Positions 34,020 to 45,752 of a DNA stretch of 64,000 nucleotides are shown here, piece by piece. A program made the translations under genes and the position numbers. Under the pieces are notes generated by a model. It ran no database searches and had not been told where the DNA came from. It saw only the letters and a program-made list of their open reading frames with translations. The DNA lies in assembly GCF_004664715.2 (NCBI RefSeq), contig NC_051063.1, positions 143,991,319-144,055,318 of the forward strand, written 5' to 3'. This stretch comes from Peromyscus leucopus (taxonomy: Eukaryota > Chordata > Mammalia > Rodentia > Cricetidae). Position 1 is the stretch's first letter. Each line of letters starts with the position of its first letter.

Positions 34020-34469
34020 AGTCCCCAGCAAGCCAGCCAACATATGAGAGATCTGCCTACAGGTTGCACCACCACCATGGCCACCCACTGGATCACCCAA
34101 GACTCACTCTGCCACCCAATCTCAACCACCTTACCATTTTGTTTGTGGCCAGCCCTCCCCTCCCCAACTCAGTCAGACTGAATAAGACAGGCACAATCCA
34201 TACCAGTTGGAAGAACAGACTCCATAGGCACAGGAACAACTCACACTAGTCAGAAGAACAGGAAGATACGTTGGATCTAGCCACCCAAACCCCCACAAAC
34301 CACAGTTGAGACAACCCTACTGGACCTGAAGATCTGCTGATCACCAGAACCCTTGACCATTCAGGCCAGAAAACGAAAAGGGGAAACAGACAGTAAAGGA
34401 ACAAAACATTTGTCTAACAAAGACAATACAAGAATCAACACCCATACCTATGATTATCCCAAACCCAGA

Positions 34470-35570
34470 TGTGTAAATGCCAGTGTAAGGACACATTCAA
34501 CAACATAAAGGGCAATATGACAACACCAGGACTCAGTGATGCTACAACAGCAAGACATGAACATTCAAATGCAGCTGAAGCACAAGAAAATTACTCTGAA
34601 AACAACTTTATGAAGATGTCAGAGACCCTTAAAGAGGAAATGAAAATTTCCCTTTAAGAAATTGAGGTAAAAAATGGAAGAAATTTAGTCCCTTAAAGAA
34701 AGACAAGAAAAAACAACCAAACAGGTGAAGGAAATGGTTCAAGACTAGAAAACTGAAATAGAAGCAATAAAGAAAACACAGACTAAGGGAATTCTGGAAA
34801 TGGAGAGTCTGGGTAAGCCAACAGAATTACAGATGCAAACGTCACAAACAGAATACAAGAGCTAGAAGAGAGAATCTCAGGCACTGAAAATACAATAGAG
34901 AAAATACATTCATTGGTCAAAGAAAATGTTAAATCCAAAAAATTCCTACACAAAATGTCCGGGAAATCTGAGACACCATGAAAAGACCAAGCATAACAAT
35001 AATAGAAATAGAAGAAAGAGAAGAATCCCAGATCAAAGGCACCGAAAATATATTCAACAAAATCATAGAAGAAAACTTTCCCAACCTAAAGAAAAATATG
35101 CCTATAAATGTTCAAAAAGCTTACAGAACACCAAATAGACTGAACAACAACAACAAAAAAATCCTCTTGCCATATAATAATTAAAACACTAAACTTACAT
35201 AAGAAAGAGCATTAAGAGCTGCAAAGGAGAAAGGTCAAGTAACATATAAAAGCAGACACATCAGTGTTATACCTGATTTCTCAATGTAGACTCTAAAAGC
35301 CAAAAGGTCCTGGACAGATGTTTTGCAGATGCTAAAAGGCCATGGATACCAACCTAGACTACTTCATGCAGCAAAACTTTCAATCATCGTAGACAGAGAA
35401 AATGAGATATTTCGTGTCAAAACCATATTTAAATAATACTTACCCACAAATCCATCCATACAGAAAGTGCTAGAAGGAAAACTCCAACCCAAGGAAGTTA
35501 GCTGTACCCAAGAAAATGAGGTAATAGGTAATCCCACATCAGCAAAACCCAAAGAAAGGAAACACAAACA
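34470..35570 (+). pseudogene. L1 ORF1 relic
   Basis: A-rich coding sequence for the trimeric L1 RNA-binding protein. Readable pieces include a Lys/Glu-rich coiled-coil part (34560-34900) and the C-terminal half (IIEENFPNLKKNMPI, KAYRTPNRLN at about 35060-35150, LLHAAKL-like wording near 35360). Stops and frameshifts split it into frames of 60-75 codons. An A run at 35600-35617 follows it. Confidence 0.75.
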
Positions 35571-35599
35571 CTCACAGTGTCACCACCACCACCAAAACA

Positions 35600-37239
35600 A
35601 AAAAAAAAAAAAAAATAACAGGAATTAACAATCTCTGGTCATTAGTATCTCAATATCAATGAGCTCAATTTGCTAATAAAAAGACACAGGCTAATAGAAT
35701 GGATACAAAAATAGGATCCATCCTTCTGCTGCAAGAAACACACCTCAAGTTGAAAGACAGACAATACCTCAGAGTAAAGGGTAGGGAAAAGATTTTCCAA
35801 ACAAATGGACCTTGGAAACAAGCCAGTGTGGCTATTCTAATATCTAACAAAATAGACTTCAAACTAAAATTAATCAAAAGAGATAGAGAAGGACATTTCA
35901 TTTTCATCAAAGGAAAAAATTAACCAAGATGAAGTCTCAATTCTGAATATATGCCCCAAATACAGGGGACCCACATTTGTAGATGAAACATTATTAAAGC
36001 TTGAATCACACATCAAACGCCACACATTAATAGTGGGAAATTTTAACAGCCCACTCTCACCAATGGACAATTGTGCCAGACAGAAATTTAACAGAGAAAT
36101 AAATGAACTAACAGATGTTGTGACTCAAATGGACTTAACAGATATCTACAGAACATTTCACCCAAACACAAAAGAATATACCTTCTTCTCAGCACCGCAT
36201 GGAACCTTCTCTAAAATTGACCACATACTCAGTCACAAAGCAAATCTCAACAGATAAAAAAAAAATTGGAATAATACCCTGTATCTTATTGGATCACTGT
36301 GGGTTAAAGCTAGAGTTCAACAATAACACAAACTACAGGAAGGCTACAAACTCATGGAAACAGAACAACTCTCAACTGAATTACCACTGAGTCAAATAAG
36401 AAATAAAGAAAGAAATTAAAGACTTCCTAGATTTCAATGAAAATGGAAGCACAACATACCCAAACTTATGAAAGAAGTGTTAAGAGGAAAGTTCATAATA
36501 GAAATTGCCTACATAAAGAACTTGGAGAAATTTCACACTTGTGACTTAACAGTATACCTGAAAGCAAACTCACCAAAAAGGAGTAGACACCAGGAAATAA
36601 CCAAAGGCCGAAATCAACACAATAGAAATAAAGAGAACAATATAAAGAATTAACTAAACAAAGAGTTGGTTCTTTGAGAAAATCAACAAGAAAGACAAAC
36701 CCTTATCTAATATAACTAAAAGGCAGAGAGAGAGCATCCAAATTACCAAAATCAGAAAGGAAAAGGAGACATAACAACAGACACTGAGGAAATCCAGAGA
36801 ATCCTCAGGTCATACTTCAAAAACCCGTACTCTACAAAATTAGAAAATCTAAAAGAAATGGACAATTTTCTTGATAGGTACTACATACCAAAATTATATC
36901 AAGACCAGATAAACAATTTAAATAGACTTATAACCCTTAAGGAAATAGAAGTAGTCATTAAAAGTCTCCCCCGCCAAAGGAAATAAATAAGCCTAGGGCC
37001 AGATGGATTCAGTGCAGAATTATACCAGAATTTCAAAGAAGAGCTAATACCAATACTCCTCAAATTGTTCCACATAACAGAAACAGAAGGAAAATTACCA
37101 AACTCTTTTTATGAGGCTACAATTACCCCGATACCCAAACCACACAAAGATGTAACAAAGAAAGAGAACTACAGACTAATCTCCCTCATGAACATTGATG
37201 CAAAAATACTCAACAAAATACTGGCTAACCTAATCCAAG

Positions 37240-37285
<46 letters not shown>

Positions 37286-37510
37286 AAAAAAAAAACAACT
37301 TATCCACCATGAACAAGTAGGCTTCATCCCAGAGATGCAGGAATGGTATGAAAATCTGTCCATGTAATCCACCATATAAACAAACTGAAAGAAAAAAAAA
37401 AACACACATGATCATCTCATTAGATGCTTAAAAAGCCTTTGACAAAATCCAACACCCCTTCACGATAAAGGTCTTGGAGAGATCAGGAATATAAGAAACA
37501 AACCTAAATA
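35600..37510 (+). pseudogene. L1 ORF2 relic (endonuclease and start of RT)
   Basis: Endonuclease landmarks in broken frames: LLLQETHLKL near 35720 (catalytic Glu), GNFNSPL near 36035 where functional copies have Asp (GDFN), and SAPHGTFSKIDHIL near 36195 (Ser/His-Asp-His site). RT starts with [20 protein letters not shown] near 37130. A (CA)20-A15 tract at 37240-37295 splits the RT frame, and the sequence jumps to the 3' UTR before the FADD-type catalytic motif. Confidence 0.8.
37240..37295. repeat. (CA)20 plus A15 microsatellite inside L1 RT domain
   Basis: It occupies the position after LANLIQE in the RT reading frame and produces a run of Thr-His codons. Confidence 0.95.
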
Positions 37511-38331
37511 AAATAAAAGCAATATACAGGGAGGGGGAGTGGATGATGGGAACTTGATGAATCTGGTTTAGTGGGTTGCGGGCTGGATAGAGGGGAAGGG
37601 TAATGAAAGAGATTACTTGATGGGAGGGACATTTTGGGGCGATAGGGAGAAAGCTGGTGCCAGAGAAACTCCAGAAATCCACAAGGATGACCCCAGCTAA
37701 GACTTCTACCAATAATGGAGAGGGTGCTGAATTGGCCATCTACTGTAATCAGATTGGTGACTACCCTAATTGTTATCAAAGAACTTTTATCCAGTAACTG
37801 ATGCAAGCAGATGCAGAGGTCCAGAGCCAAGCACTGGGCCCTGCTTAGGGAGTCCAGGTGATAAGAGGGAGGAGGGATTGTACAAACCAGGTGGGTCAAG
37901 ATCATGACTGGGAAACCCACCGAGACAGCTGACCTGAGCTAATGGGAGCTCACAGACTCTGAGCCAGAGCTAGAGAGTCTGCATCTGTGTGACAGTTGTG
38001 TAGCTTGGTCTGTTTGTGGGGCTCCTAGCAATGGGATCAGGACCTGTCCCTGGCACTTGAGTGGGTTTTGTGAACCCATTTCCTATGCTGGGTTGCCTAT
38101 CCCAGCCTTGATGCAGGGGGAGGAGCTTGGTCCTGACTCAAATTAATGTGACATACTTTGTTGACACCCATTGACCCATGGGAGGCCTGCCCCTTTCTGA
38201 CTGGAGACTGAGGAGGAGCCCATGGGTGGGGGAGTGTTAGAGGGGAAGTATGGGGGGATGGGAGGAGAGAGGAGAGGGTAAACTGTAATTAGAATGCAAA
38301 ATAAATGAAAAAAATTAATTAATAAAAAAGT

Positions 38332-38342
38332 AACAATCCCTT
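38332..38342. repeat. Target-site duplication of B1 (aacaatccctt)
   Basis: Eleven bases identical to 38515-38525 flank the B1 copy. Confidence 0.88.
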
Positions 38343-38514
38343 GCCGGGCGGTGGTGGCGCACGCCTTTAATCCCAGCACTTGGGAGGCAGAGCCAGGTGG
38401 ATCTCTGTGAGTTCGAGGCCAGCCTGGACTACCAAGTGAGTTCCAGGAAAGGCGCAAAGCTACACAGAGAAACCCTGTCTCGAAAAACCAAAAAAAAAAA
38501 AAAAGAAAGAAAGA
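38343..38514 (+). repeat. B1 SINE, near-intact, with 11-bp TSD
   Basis: A complete B1 from gccgggcggtggtggcgcac to ctgtctcgaaaaacc and an A-rich tail. Box A/B-type pol III promoter sequences are recognisable (tggtggcgcac, gttcgaggcc). The 3' half carries aaaggcgcaaagctacacag, a variant I associate with cricetid B1s. Low divergence suggests a recent insertion. Confidence 0.93.
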
Positions 38515-38929
38515 AACAATCCCTTATTTCATTCTTTCTAATAATTTTTCACTTTTATCTCATTAACTTTTTTCTCTTGACCTTCATCATAATTTTCCTT
38601 CTACTGATTTGGTGTTTGGCTCTGTCCTCCTTTTCTGAGACTTTGGGTTATATCACTTAGATTTTTATTGGAGATTTCTCTGGGTTTTTATTGTAGATAT
38701 TGATAGCTATAAACTTCTCTACTAGACCATTTTTATTGATTCTTATGGGTTCTTGTATGTTACCTTTTCACTTTTATTGATTCTAGGATTTCTTTAAAAT
38801 TTTCTCAATTTCTGTAATAAATCATTAGTATGCTACTCAGTCTCCATGATGTTGTAGTTTCTGTTGCTATCCATTTCTAGCCTTTATATACTGTGGTCAG
38901 ATAGCAAACAAGAAATTGTCTCACCTGTG

Positions 38930-39065
38930 ATGGTAATACACCTTTAGTCTTAACCATTAGGAAGCCAGAAGCAAGTGATCTCCATAATTTCAAGGCCAAT
39001 TTGGTCTACATAGTGAATTCCAGGCCATCCAGGGCCACATAGTAAGGCTTGCCTTAGAGGAAGAG
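38930..39065 (+). repeat. Diverged B1 SINE
   Basis: Recognisable as cacctgtgatggtaatacac, tttcaaggccaatttggtct and gtgaattccaggccatccag. Much older than the copy at 38343. Confidence 0.75.
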
Positions 39066-40099
39066 GGGACTCTAGTTTTAGGTAATAATGTATATTCTGC
39101 AGTGTTTGAGTTGAATAGTCTATAGATATTTGCTAAATCCATTTGACTAATCATATTATTTATCTCTGATACTTCTTGATTTGTATCAAGAGGACAAGGT
39201 CATAGGTAAAAATGATATATCAGTATCTCCTACTCCTATTTGGAATACTTTGTGCCTTTATAACCAGCAATGTGTTGTATATTCTGAAATTGAGTGTACT
39301 GAGATTTGGGACATATATGATTGTAAAAAAAATTAATTAAAATAACCATTTGAAAAATTATTCCATTAATATGTGACTTTTTAAAAACTCTTCTGACTAG
39401 GTTTGAAGTCTCTGTTGTCAGCTACTAGAATAATAGTACCTGCTTGCTCTCTAGCTCTCCATTTAGAACACCTTTTCCAGCCTTCCATCCAAGGGATAAA
39501 TTTGTCTTTGCCAGTGAGGTACATATCCTGTAGGCAGCAAATACCTGAACTGTGTTTTTCATCCAATCTGCTAGTCTGTGTCTTTTCGCTGGAGAGATGA
39601 GACAATTAACATGCAGAGTTATTAATGAAAGGCACATACTTATTAGTCCCTGTCCTTTTGTTGTTTGGTACAATCCTAATCCTTATTTTCATAATTACCA
39701 GTCTAACAGTGTATTTTCTGCACTGTGATTTTATGATTGTCCTTATCTCTCTCTTCAGTGTGGAGGACTTCTTTCAGTATGTTCTTTCTGTAGCAATGGC
39801 TTTTTAGTCACGATTCCTTTAACTTAATGTTTATCAAGCAAACTTTTTCTTTCTCCTTCAATGATGAAGGATAGCTTTGCTGGATATGTGATCTGCATTA
39901 GCAATTATTGTCCTTCATAGCATGAATGACACCATTCCTTGTCTCCTAGCTTCAGAGTTTTCTGTATACTTAGTGTTTAAAGGGTAATATGACATGAGGA
40001 ACATTTTTTAATCTCTATTTGACATTTAAAATGCTTCTGCAACTAGTCTGGATGGCTATTCTTTTTCCTAGATTTGAGAAATTTTCTGCTGTGATTTTT

Positions 40100-40250
40100 T
40101 TTTTTTTTTCGAGACAGGGTTTCTCTGTGTAGTTTTTATGCCTGCCCTGGATCTCACTCTGTGGACCAGGCTAACCTCAAACTCACAGAGGTCCACCTGG
40201 CTCTGCCTCCCAAGTGCTGGAATTAAAGATGTGCGCCACTGCTTGCCAGC
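40100..40250 (-). repeat. B1 SINE, antisense, with 15-bp TSD
   Basis: A reversed B1 (cgagacagggtttctctgtg to gtgcgccactgcttgccagc) preceded by its reversed poly(A). The 15-base repeat tctgctgtgattttt at 40085-40099 and 40251-40265 flanks it. Confidence 0.92.
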
Positions 40251-41117
40251 TCTGCTGTGATTTTTATTGAATATATTTCTTATGCCTTTAACATGAACTT
40301 CTTTACCCTTTTCTACATCCATGATTTGCATATTTGGTCTTTTGATTGTGTCCCATACATTTCATATGCTTACATTATCTTACTAATTTACTTTGTCATT
40401 GTCCAAGTATACTAATACACCTACTTTGTTTTCTCAAGCCCTGATGTTTTATACTCTACTCAATTTATTCTAGTGGTGAGGCTTTTACTATTTTTTATTT
40501 GACTTATTAAGCTTTTCATTTCCAAAATTTCAAGGTGATACTTTCTAGTATTCCTTATTATTAAATATCTTTTTCAAATACTTTTTTCACTTCCTCATTT
40601 CATTCAGCTATATTATTATCATAGGATTCACTCCAGGGCTTATTTTTATCCTCTTTGATTTTGTCGAACACATTTGTAATGATTATTTTGACGTTCCTTT
40701 TGGGGATTTAATATGTTCCATTGCCTCTGGAGTCATTTATTATGGAAATGGTAAATTTGAGAATTATATGGCCTTCCTTTTTCGTTTTTCTCTGCGTTGG
40801 GACTTACACATCTGAGATGACAGAGTTGGTTGGGGTTTTCTTTAACTATGTGCATTCTTTTCTGTAGATACATTTTCAGTATTCAAGTAATACCAGATTA
40901 CAGTGTCTTTCTTCCTACAAGGCTAAAGTTTCAGTATACATGCACAGGTGTCATGTCCAATCTCTAGCTCTATGCTAAGACTAGAGTACTAAGTGCAGAA
41001 GAAATCACAGACAATACAGTCATAAAAAATTAAAAGCAATCTTTCCATCAACTCATAACTTCAGGGAATACAGGGGAAGTTTAGTTGAATGTAGTATAAT
41101 ATGTAGTTGGTTGTTTT

Positions 41118-41683
41118 TGTACTTTTAGCTCTTTACTCTTTTGGGGGCCTGCCACTCAGCTCCCAAATAAATACATGGAGCCTTATTCTTAATGATAAAT
41201 GTCCAGCCTTAGCTTGGCTTGTTTCTTGACAGCTTTTCTTAACTTTATCCAATCTACCTTTTGTTTCTGAGTTTTTCCTTTTTTCACTTTTGTACATCTT
41301 ACTTTCACTCTTAATCCATGGCTGGCTGTATGGCTGGGTGGCTGGGTGGTTGGGTGGCTATGTGGCTGGGTGGTTGTGTGGTTGGGTGGCTATGTGGCTG
41401 GGTGGCTGGGTGGCTGGGTGGCTGGGTGGCTGGCCCCTAAAGTCTTCCTCCTTCCTCTCTCATCCCTCTTTCTGTCTCTTTCTTCTTTTCCTCCCAGATT
41501 CCCCTTCTATTTATCCTCCCTGCCTGTCAGCCCTGTCTATGTTTTCTCCTACCTCGCTATTGGCTGTTCAGCTCGTTATTAGGCCATCAAGTGCTTTAGA
41601 CAGGCAAAGAATCACAGCTTCACAGAGTTAAACAAATGCAGCATAAACAAATGCAACACATCTTAAAAAAGTAATATTCTACA
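41118..41683 (-). mobile_element. 3' LTR of defective LTR retroelement
   Basis: On the minus strand the LTR begins TGTAGAATATTAC at 41683, next to a polypurine tract, and ends in a region with aattaataagtct-like polyadenylation wording near 41170 (cagctcccaaataaataca on the plus strand). It shares its start with 43134-42997 and its whole length with the solo LTR at 53339-53855. It carries the expanded 8-bp minisatellite at 41319-41433. Confidence 0.75.
41319..41433. repeat. 8-bp minisatellite (ggctgggt)n with 32-bp higher-order period
   Basis: About 14 units of GGCTGGGT-type. Variant units (ggttgggt, ggctatgt) recur with a 32-bp spacing (ggttgggtggctatgtgg at 41348 and 41380). The last part, 41394-41433, is a homogeneous run. 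Confidence 0.92.
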
Positions 41684-41700
41684 TTTCCCCCTTTTTGTCT
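41684..41700 (-). other. Polypurine tract of LTR retroelement
   Basis: On the minus strand this reads AGACAAAAAGGGGGAAA directly before the LTR start TGTAGAAT. It fixes the element's orientation. Confidence 0.78.
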
Positions 41701-42996
41701 AAAAAGAAAAGTTTTATCTTTAATATAGTAAAACTATACACAACAAAAACAGATATTAAGTAAAAATTACATTTACAATATTCTGTCCATTTGTATGTAG
41801 CATAGTCAGAGAAAATAATGCATTATCTGTCCTATCTTAGTGAATCCAAAGTTTTATACCTAACTTACCTTTTATCATAACTAAGGAAAACTGCAACTAT
41901 AACTATCTAGACTTCAACTCCATCAAACACCCAGAAGAATGTAATATTATCTAACAACAGAGATATTTGGCTGCCTGGACAGTCACCCAAAGTTCCTCTG
42001 CAATGTTGAGGCATCCATCTCCAGCCTATAGGCATAGAGTATCTGCCAGACTGTCCTACCTTGTATTGGCAAAGTTTTTCAGTGGCTTTCCTCTGTGTCT
42101 TGCAGAATATCTGACAGACATATCTGTAAAGCAGGAATCTTGAAGGACTCTTTTGCCTTGTTTTGACAAATTTCAACAGTCTTTTTCCTGTGTGCCCTGC
42201 ATGTCCAATCTGCACAGCACATTGTCAGCAGTAAAAGGCAAAAAGAGTTTCTTTGCCAGTGGCTAATCTTGCCACAAGAAAGCAAACTACATAAGGAGTT
42301 TCTTCAATACTCACCATCTTCTCTGAAGTAAATTGGTGTTACCAGGAGTAGATGTGTCTCATTATCATGAAAAATCTTAAGTTAATAAAACATTTTAAAT
42401 GCCATATTTTACAGGTCTTTGAAGTGTTTAAAGACCATTTAATCTAAAATATAACTATTTAACCTTGAAAGCATACCTAATGTGACTATAAGTTTAATTA
42501 TTATACATTAATTACTAACCTTGTTTTTTATTTATACTTTGCAGTTTTAAATGAAATTCATAAGCACAATATCTTAAACAGGAGTAGAAACATATATTCA
42601 TTGTAACAAAATTAACTTTAAATTTGTATCAATACACCAAAATCCATGCCAATGCAAAATATCTGAGATTAACAGTTGTCTTTTTATCCTATATTTCCCT
42701 AAATATAACAAACATCCATGACCTACCAATTAACCAAAGGTCTTCCAATGACCACAGACAGCAGAAAGCAGTTTGGAGAACATAATGCTCACATTCCCAA
42801 AGTTGGGTTCCTGAGAAAATTTGAGATAATGGCCAAGTCTTGGGAAGACCAGTAGCAAACTTTGCTGATAGATATCACCTGTCAAGGTTCAGAAGGATCA
42901 AACCTAATCCATATTAACCTAGAACAAATCCATAGCCCCTTCTGTCCTGTAGAAACAAAACATGAAAGCATTTTTTATTTCTATTTGACAAATATA
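41701..42996 (-). mobile_element. Internal region of defective LTR retroelement, non-coding
   Basis: AT-rich sequence of about 1.3 kb between the two LTR pieces, with no retroviral protein motif in any frame. The 102-codon minus-strand frame near 42215-41907 is unrecognised. No primer binding site is left because the 5' LTR is cut before its end. Confidence 0.6.
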
Positions 42997-43134
42997 TTTA
43001 TTAGACCATCAAGTGTTTTAGACAGGCAAAGAATCACAGCTTCATGGAGTTAAACAAATGAACAAATCTTCGCAATATTAAAAAACATGTTCCTCAGCAT
43101 AAACAAATGTAACATATTTCAAAGTAATATTCCA
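42997..43134 (-). mobile_element. Truncated 5' LTR (first ~140 nt of U3)
   Basis: Matches the first part of the 3' LTR: ttagaccatcaagtgtttta and gacaggcaaagaatcacagc, then gtaatattcca at the end. It joins internal sequence directly at 42996, so the rest of the 5' LTR and the leader were lost by deletion. Confidence 0.75.
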
Positions 43135-43377
43135 TAACAGTTATATGTTAGTTACTATGGGTAGGTCTGCTAATGGCTAAGATAAGTAACACCAGCCATT
43201 AATATTAGAACAGTAAAGGAAAGGAGAAGGGGGAAATTAAGTATAGAAGGAGCACAATAAGACTAAAGCAAGTGATAAGGGAGCGTGGCTCAAATAGAAT
43301 GAAAAGAGGACAGAGTTAAGAAATGCAAGCAGTAACATCAAGCAATTTTAGCACGGAGAAGGCTGAGACAGCATGTA

Positions 43378-43837
43378 GTCTGCTTTCTATTGCTTGGATA
43401 AAATGCCAAAAGCAACTTGAGGAGGAAGGAGTTTATTTTATCTTATACTTCCAAGTAATGGTCCATCACTGGGAGAAGTCGAGGCAGGAACTCAAAGCAG
43501 GAACCTGAATGCAAAATCTGAAGCCAAGACCAAGGAATAACACTGCCAACTAGTTTCCTCTCCGTATGGCTTTGTAAAGCTTATTTTTGTTGTTGTTGTT
43601 GTTGTTGTTGTTTGCTTGTTGGTTGGTTGGTTGGTTGGTTGGTTGGTTTGTTGGTTGTGCAATCCTTGACCAACTGCTGGAAATGGGCTGGGCCCAGGCC
43701 CTCCTACATCAATTCATAACCATGAAAATGCCCCACAGGCCCTAGAGGCCAAGCTGATGGAGGCATTTTCTCAGTTGAAATCCTCTCTTCCCAGATGACT
43801 CTGGCTTGTGTTTAAGTTGACAAAAGAAAAAAATGCC
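43378..43837 (+). repeat. Rodent interspersed repeat, family A copy 3, interrupted by microsatellite
   Basis: Starts tctgctttctattgcttgg and includes ccaaaagcaacttgagg, gaagtcgaggcaggaactc and a terminal ggcttgtgtttaagttgaca. The family order is preserved on both sides of the GTT/GGTT run at 43588-43662. Confidence 0.72.
43588..43662. repeat. (GTT)n(GGTT)n microsatellite
   Basis: Eight GTT units then about nine GGTT-type units, inside the family A repeat. Confidence 0.93.
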
Positions 43838-45620
43838 ACCAACACAGTTCACCCCTTGTCAATTTGACACCAAAAGGTATCATTATTAAATTAAAATTTT
43901 TCCATTCTTATTTGTCCCAAGATCATGTTACTATCACAATATAAAACATAGTATAACTTTGAAAGTCCCCATGGTGGGCACAGTAAAAATTGAAACCAAA
44001 TAAAAGGAACATCCAGTGGTATGGAAAAAAAGATATTTAGTTCAATACACAGTATCAGGGAGTCATGACTTTCTGGGGTCCAAAAGACTTGGTCAGATCC
44101 ATTTCTCTGGCTCTCTTATCTGCCACACATACAGCTTGTTCAGTGGGGTAGGGCCAGCTCCCTCTACAGTTGTTCTTGTCCTTAGTGGTCATCCCACAGT
44201 CCTAGCATTTCAAATATGCTGGTGTTCCCACTGTGACTGGGCTGCACTTTTGCAGATGAAGTATAGTCTTGCCAGATGATCCTGTCTGTTTCTTGTGACA
44301 TGACCTTTTGTCCTCAAAAGATGGTACCTGCAAACTTGCTTTCTGCTCTCCCATTCCTCAAAAAAAACCAGGGACAACCATACCACAGTATCCTTTACTA
44401 TCTCAAAGGCTTTTACTCTACAGCAACTTCATTTTATCTTCCCCAAAGTATTCTAGTCATTTATCTCTGTGTTTGGAGACTGGTCTCTTTGATCTCCATA
44501 CACCTGACCCAGGATAAATCCACAGCTCTTCAGAGAGAGGGCAGACGTAAAGCATAGTGAATGATGTTTACTTTTCCTTTGTACTCACTGAAGGTATCAG
44601 AGTGTCACCAGGAGCAGTATTTTCTAGCTCAGTATAGAATAAAATCAGAGAGCTAGAGAGATAACATTCTTTGTTTATCTTTGTCATAATTTTGCTTCAT
44701 AGTTCACTGGGATTTTTAGCTGCCCAGATATTATTCTATACACGTATTGTTACCCCAGTTTTTCTTAGCATTCATTGTGTAGACTTTTCCTGGGAAGACA
44801 TAAACAAATGTCCACTCAATCTAGACATGACATCAATAATAGACCAAAAGAATAGTTCTACCTGAGTCTAGCTTGCTGAACCAGTGACTGGATAGGGTTT
44901 ACCCACCCCATGGTGGTGACAGTGTAACTAAATCACTCAGTCTGACCTCAAAATCTTAGCTATTATAGTCAGCTACCAGAGACAGCTTTAATCAATTATG
45001 ATAAAAGCAACAATAAAATACAGAGCACACACACCTTTCCCCCATTCATTCCTCTCACAGATAGTTTTAGTCTGGCAGCTTCCTGAGGAGTTTCTGGTTC
45101 ACCAAATGGTGGTTTCAGCCTTTTATGAATAGGATATAAGTTTACATGGTAGGGCATGGTCTGTAGTAATTTTTGATCTTACTAATACTTTCAGTGTAGG
45201 AATGTGTCCTTATCATACTCAGGAGCCATCTTGTCTGTTTGTTTCTAAGACCTTGTGCTAGGGGGTTTCAGTAGGCTTTTTCCTTTATTGTAACAAAGTA
45301 CCTGAGACAATCTAAGCTCATAAAGAGAAGTGCTATCTAGATGTGATTCATATTTCAATCAGAGATTTAAAAATGAAGGAAGTTATGTCTGTTGGTCTGA
45401 GTTGGCTTGGCTTAATCAAGAACTTACAAATGACCCCTGGGAGGACCTGAGCAAGATTAAATGTCTCCCATGAACTGCATCAGCAGTTGCCACCTCTTTT
45501 CAGTCAGGTCAGGCCAGAACGACAGAGTTCACGTTCCCTGTTACCTTCCCCTTTGGAGCACAGGATCTTGGGTAAGTTGGTCAAGCACGCTACCAGTGAG
45601 CTGCAGCCCCAAAGCTTTGG
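43838..45620. other. Mostly unassigned; 44100-44540 looks repeat-derived
   Basis: The stretch 44150-44260 (agtcctagcatttcaaatat, gactgggctgcacttttgca) resembles a dispersed rodent sequence I cannot name. No gene is supported; the 87- and 93-codon frames here are unrecognised. Confidence 0.35.
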
Positions 45621-45752
45621 CTTTTTGAGACATTGGCTCAATATAAAGCAAAGACTGACCTTCAACTGGCTATGTAGCTCAGGACTGATCTACAAATCAG
45701 TATTGAATCCACCTGTGTCAGCCTCCTGACTGTTGGGATTGCAGAAGAGAAC
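45621..45752 (-). repeat. Diverged B1-type SINE, antisense
   Basis: Reads as a reversed B1: tttttgagacattggctc, ctatgtagctcaggactgat and gtcagcctcctgactgttgg. Old copy. Confidence 0.65.

Larger units (their letters stand above)
34020..38331 (+). mobile_element. L1 element, sense, internally deleted, inserted in older L1
   Basis: A 5' UTR-like C-rich part (34020-34470), ORF1 (about 34470-35570), ORF2 start (about 35600) up to the RT domain at about 37500, then an abrupt join to the 3' UTR (about 37515-38320) and a short A-rich tail. About 2 kb of ORF2, including the RT catalytic segment and the C-terminal cysteine region, is missing. At about 4.3 kb against 6-7 kb for a full rodent L1, it cannot be autonomous. 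It lies opposite in direction to its host L1. Confidence 0.82.
38515..40950 (-). mobile_element. Old L1, antisense (part 2, outer host copy)
   Basis: Resumes ORF2 in reverse (aacaatcccttatttcattc corresponds to the stretch just after caaagaaacaac at 34010) and runs to about 40950 with AT-rich, highly diverged sequence. It hosts B1 copies at 38930-39065 and 40100-40250. The far end, toward the 5' part of the L1, is uncertain. Confidence 0.7.

Noticed and set aside
37428..37920. Overlapping 103- and 138-codon minus-strand frames
   Set aside because: They are antisense to the L1 ORF2/3' UTR junction.
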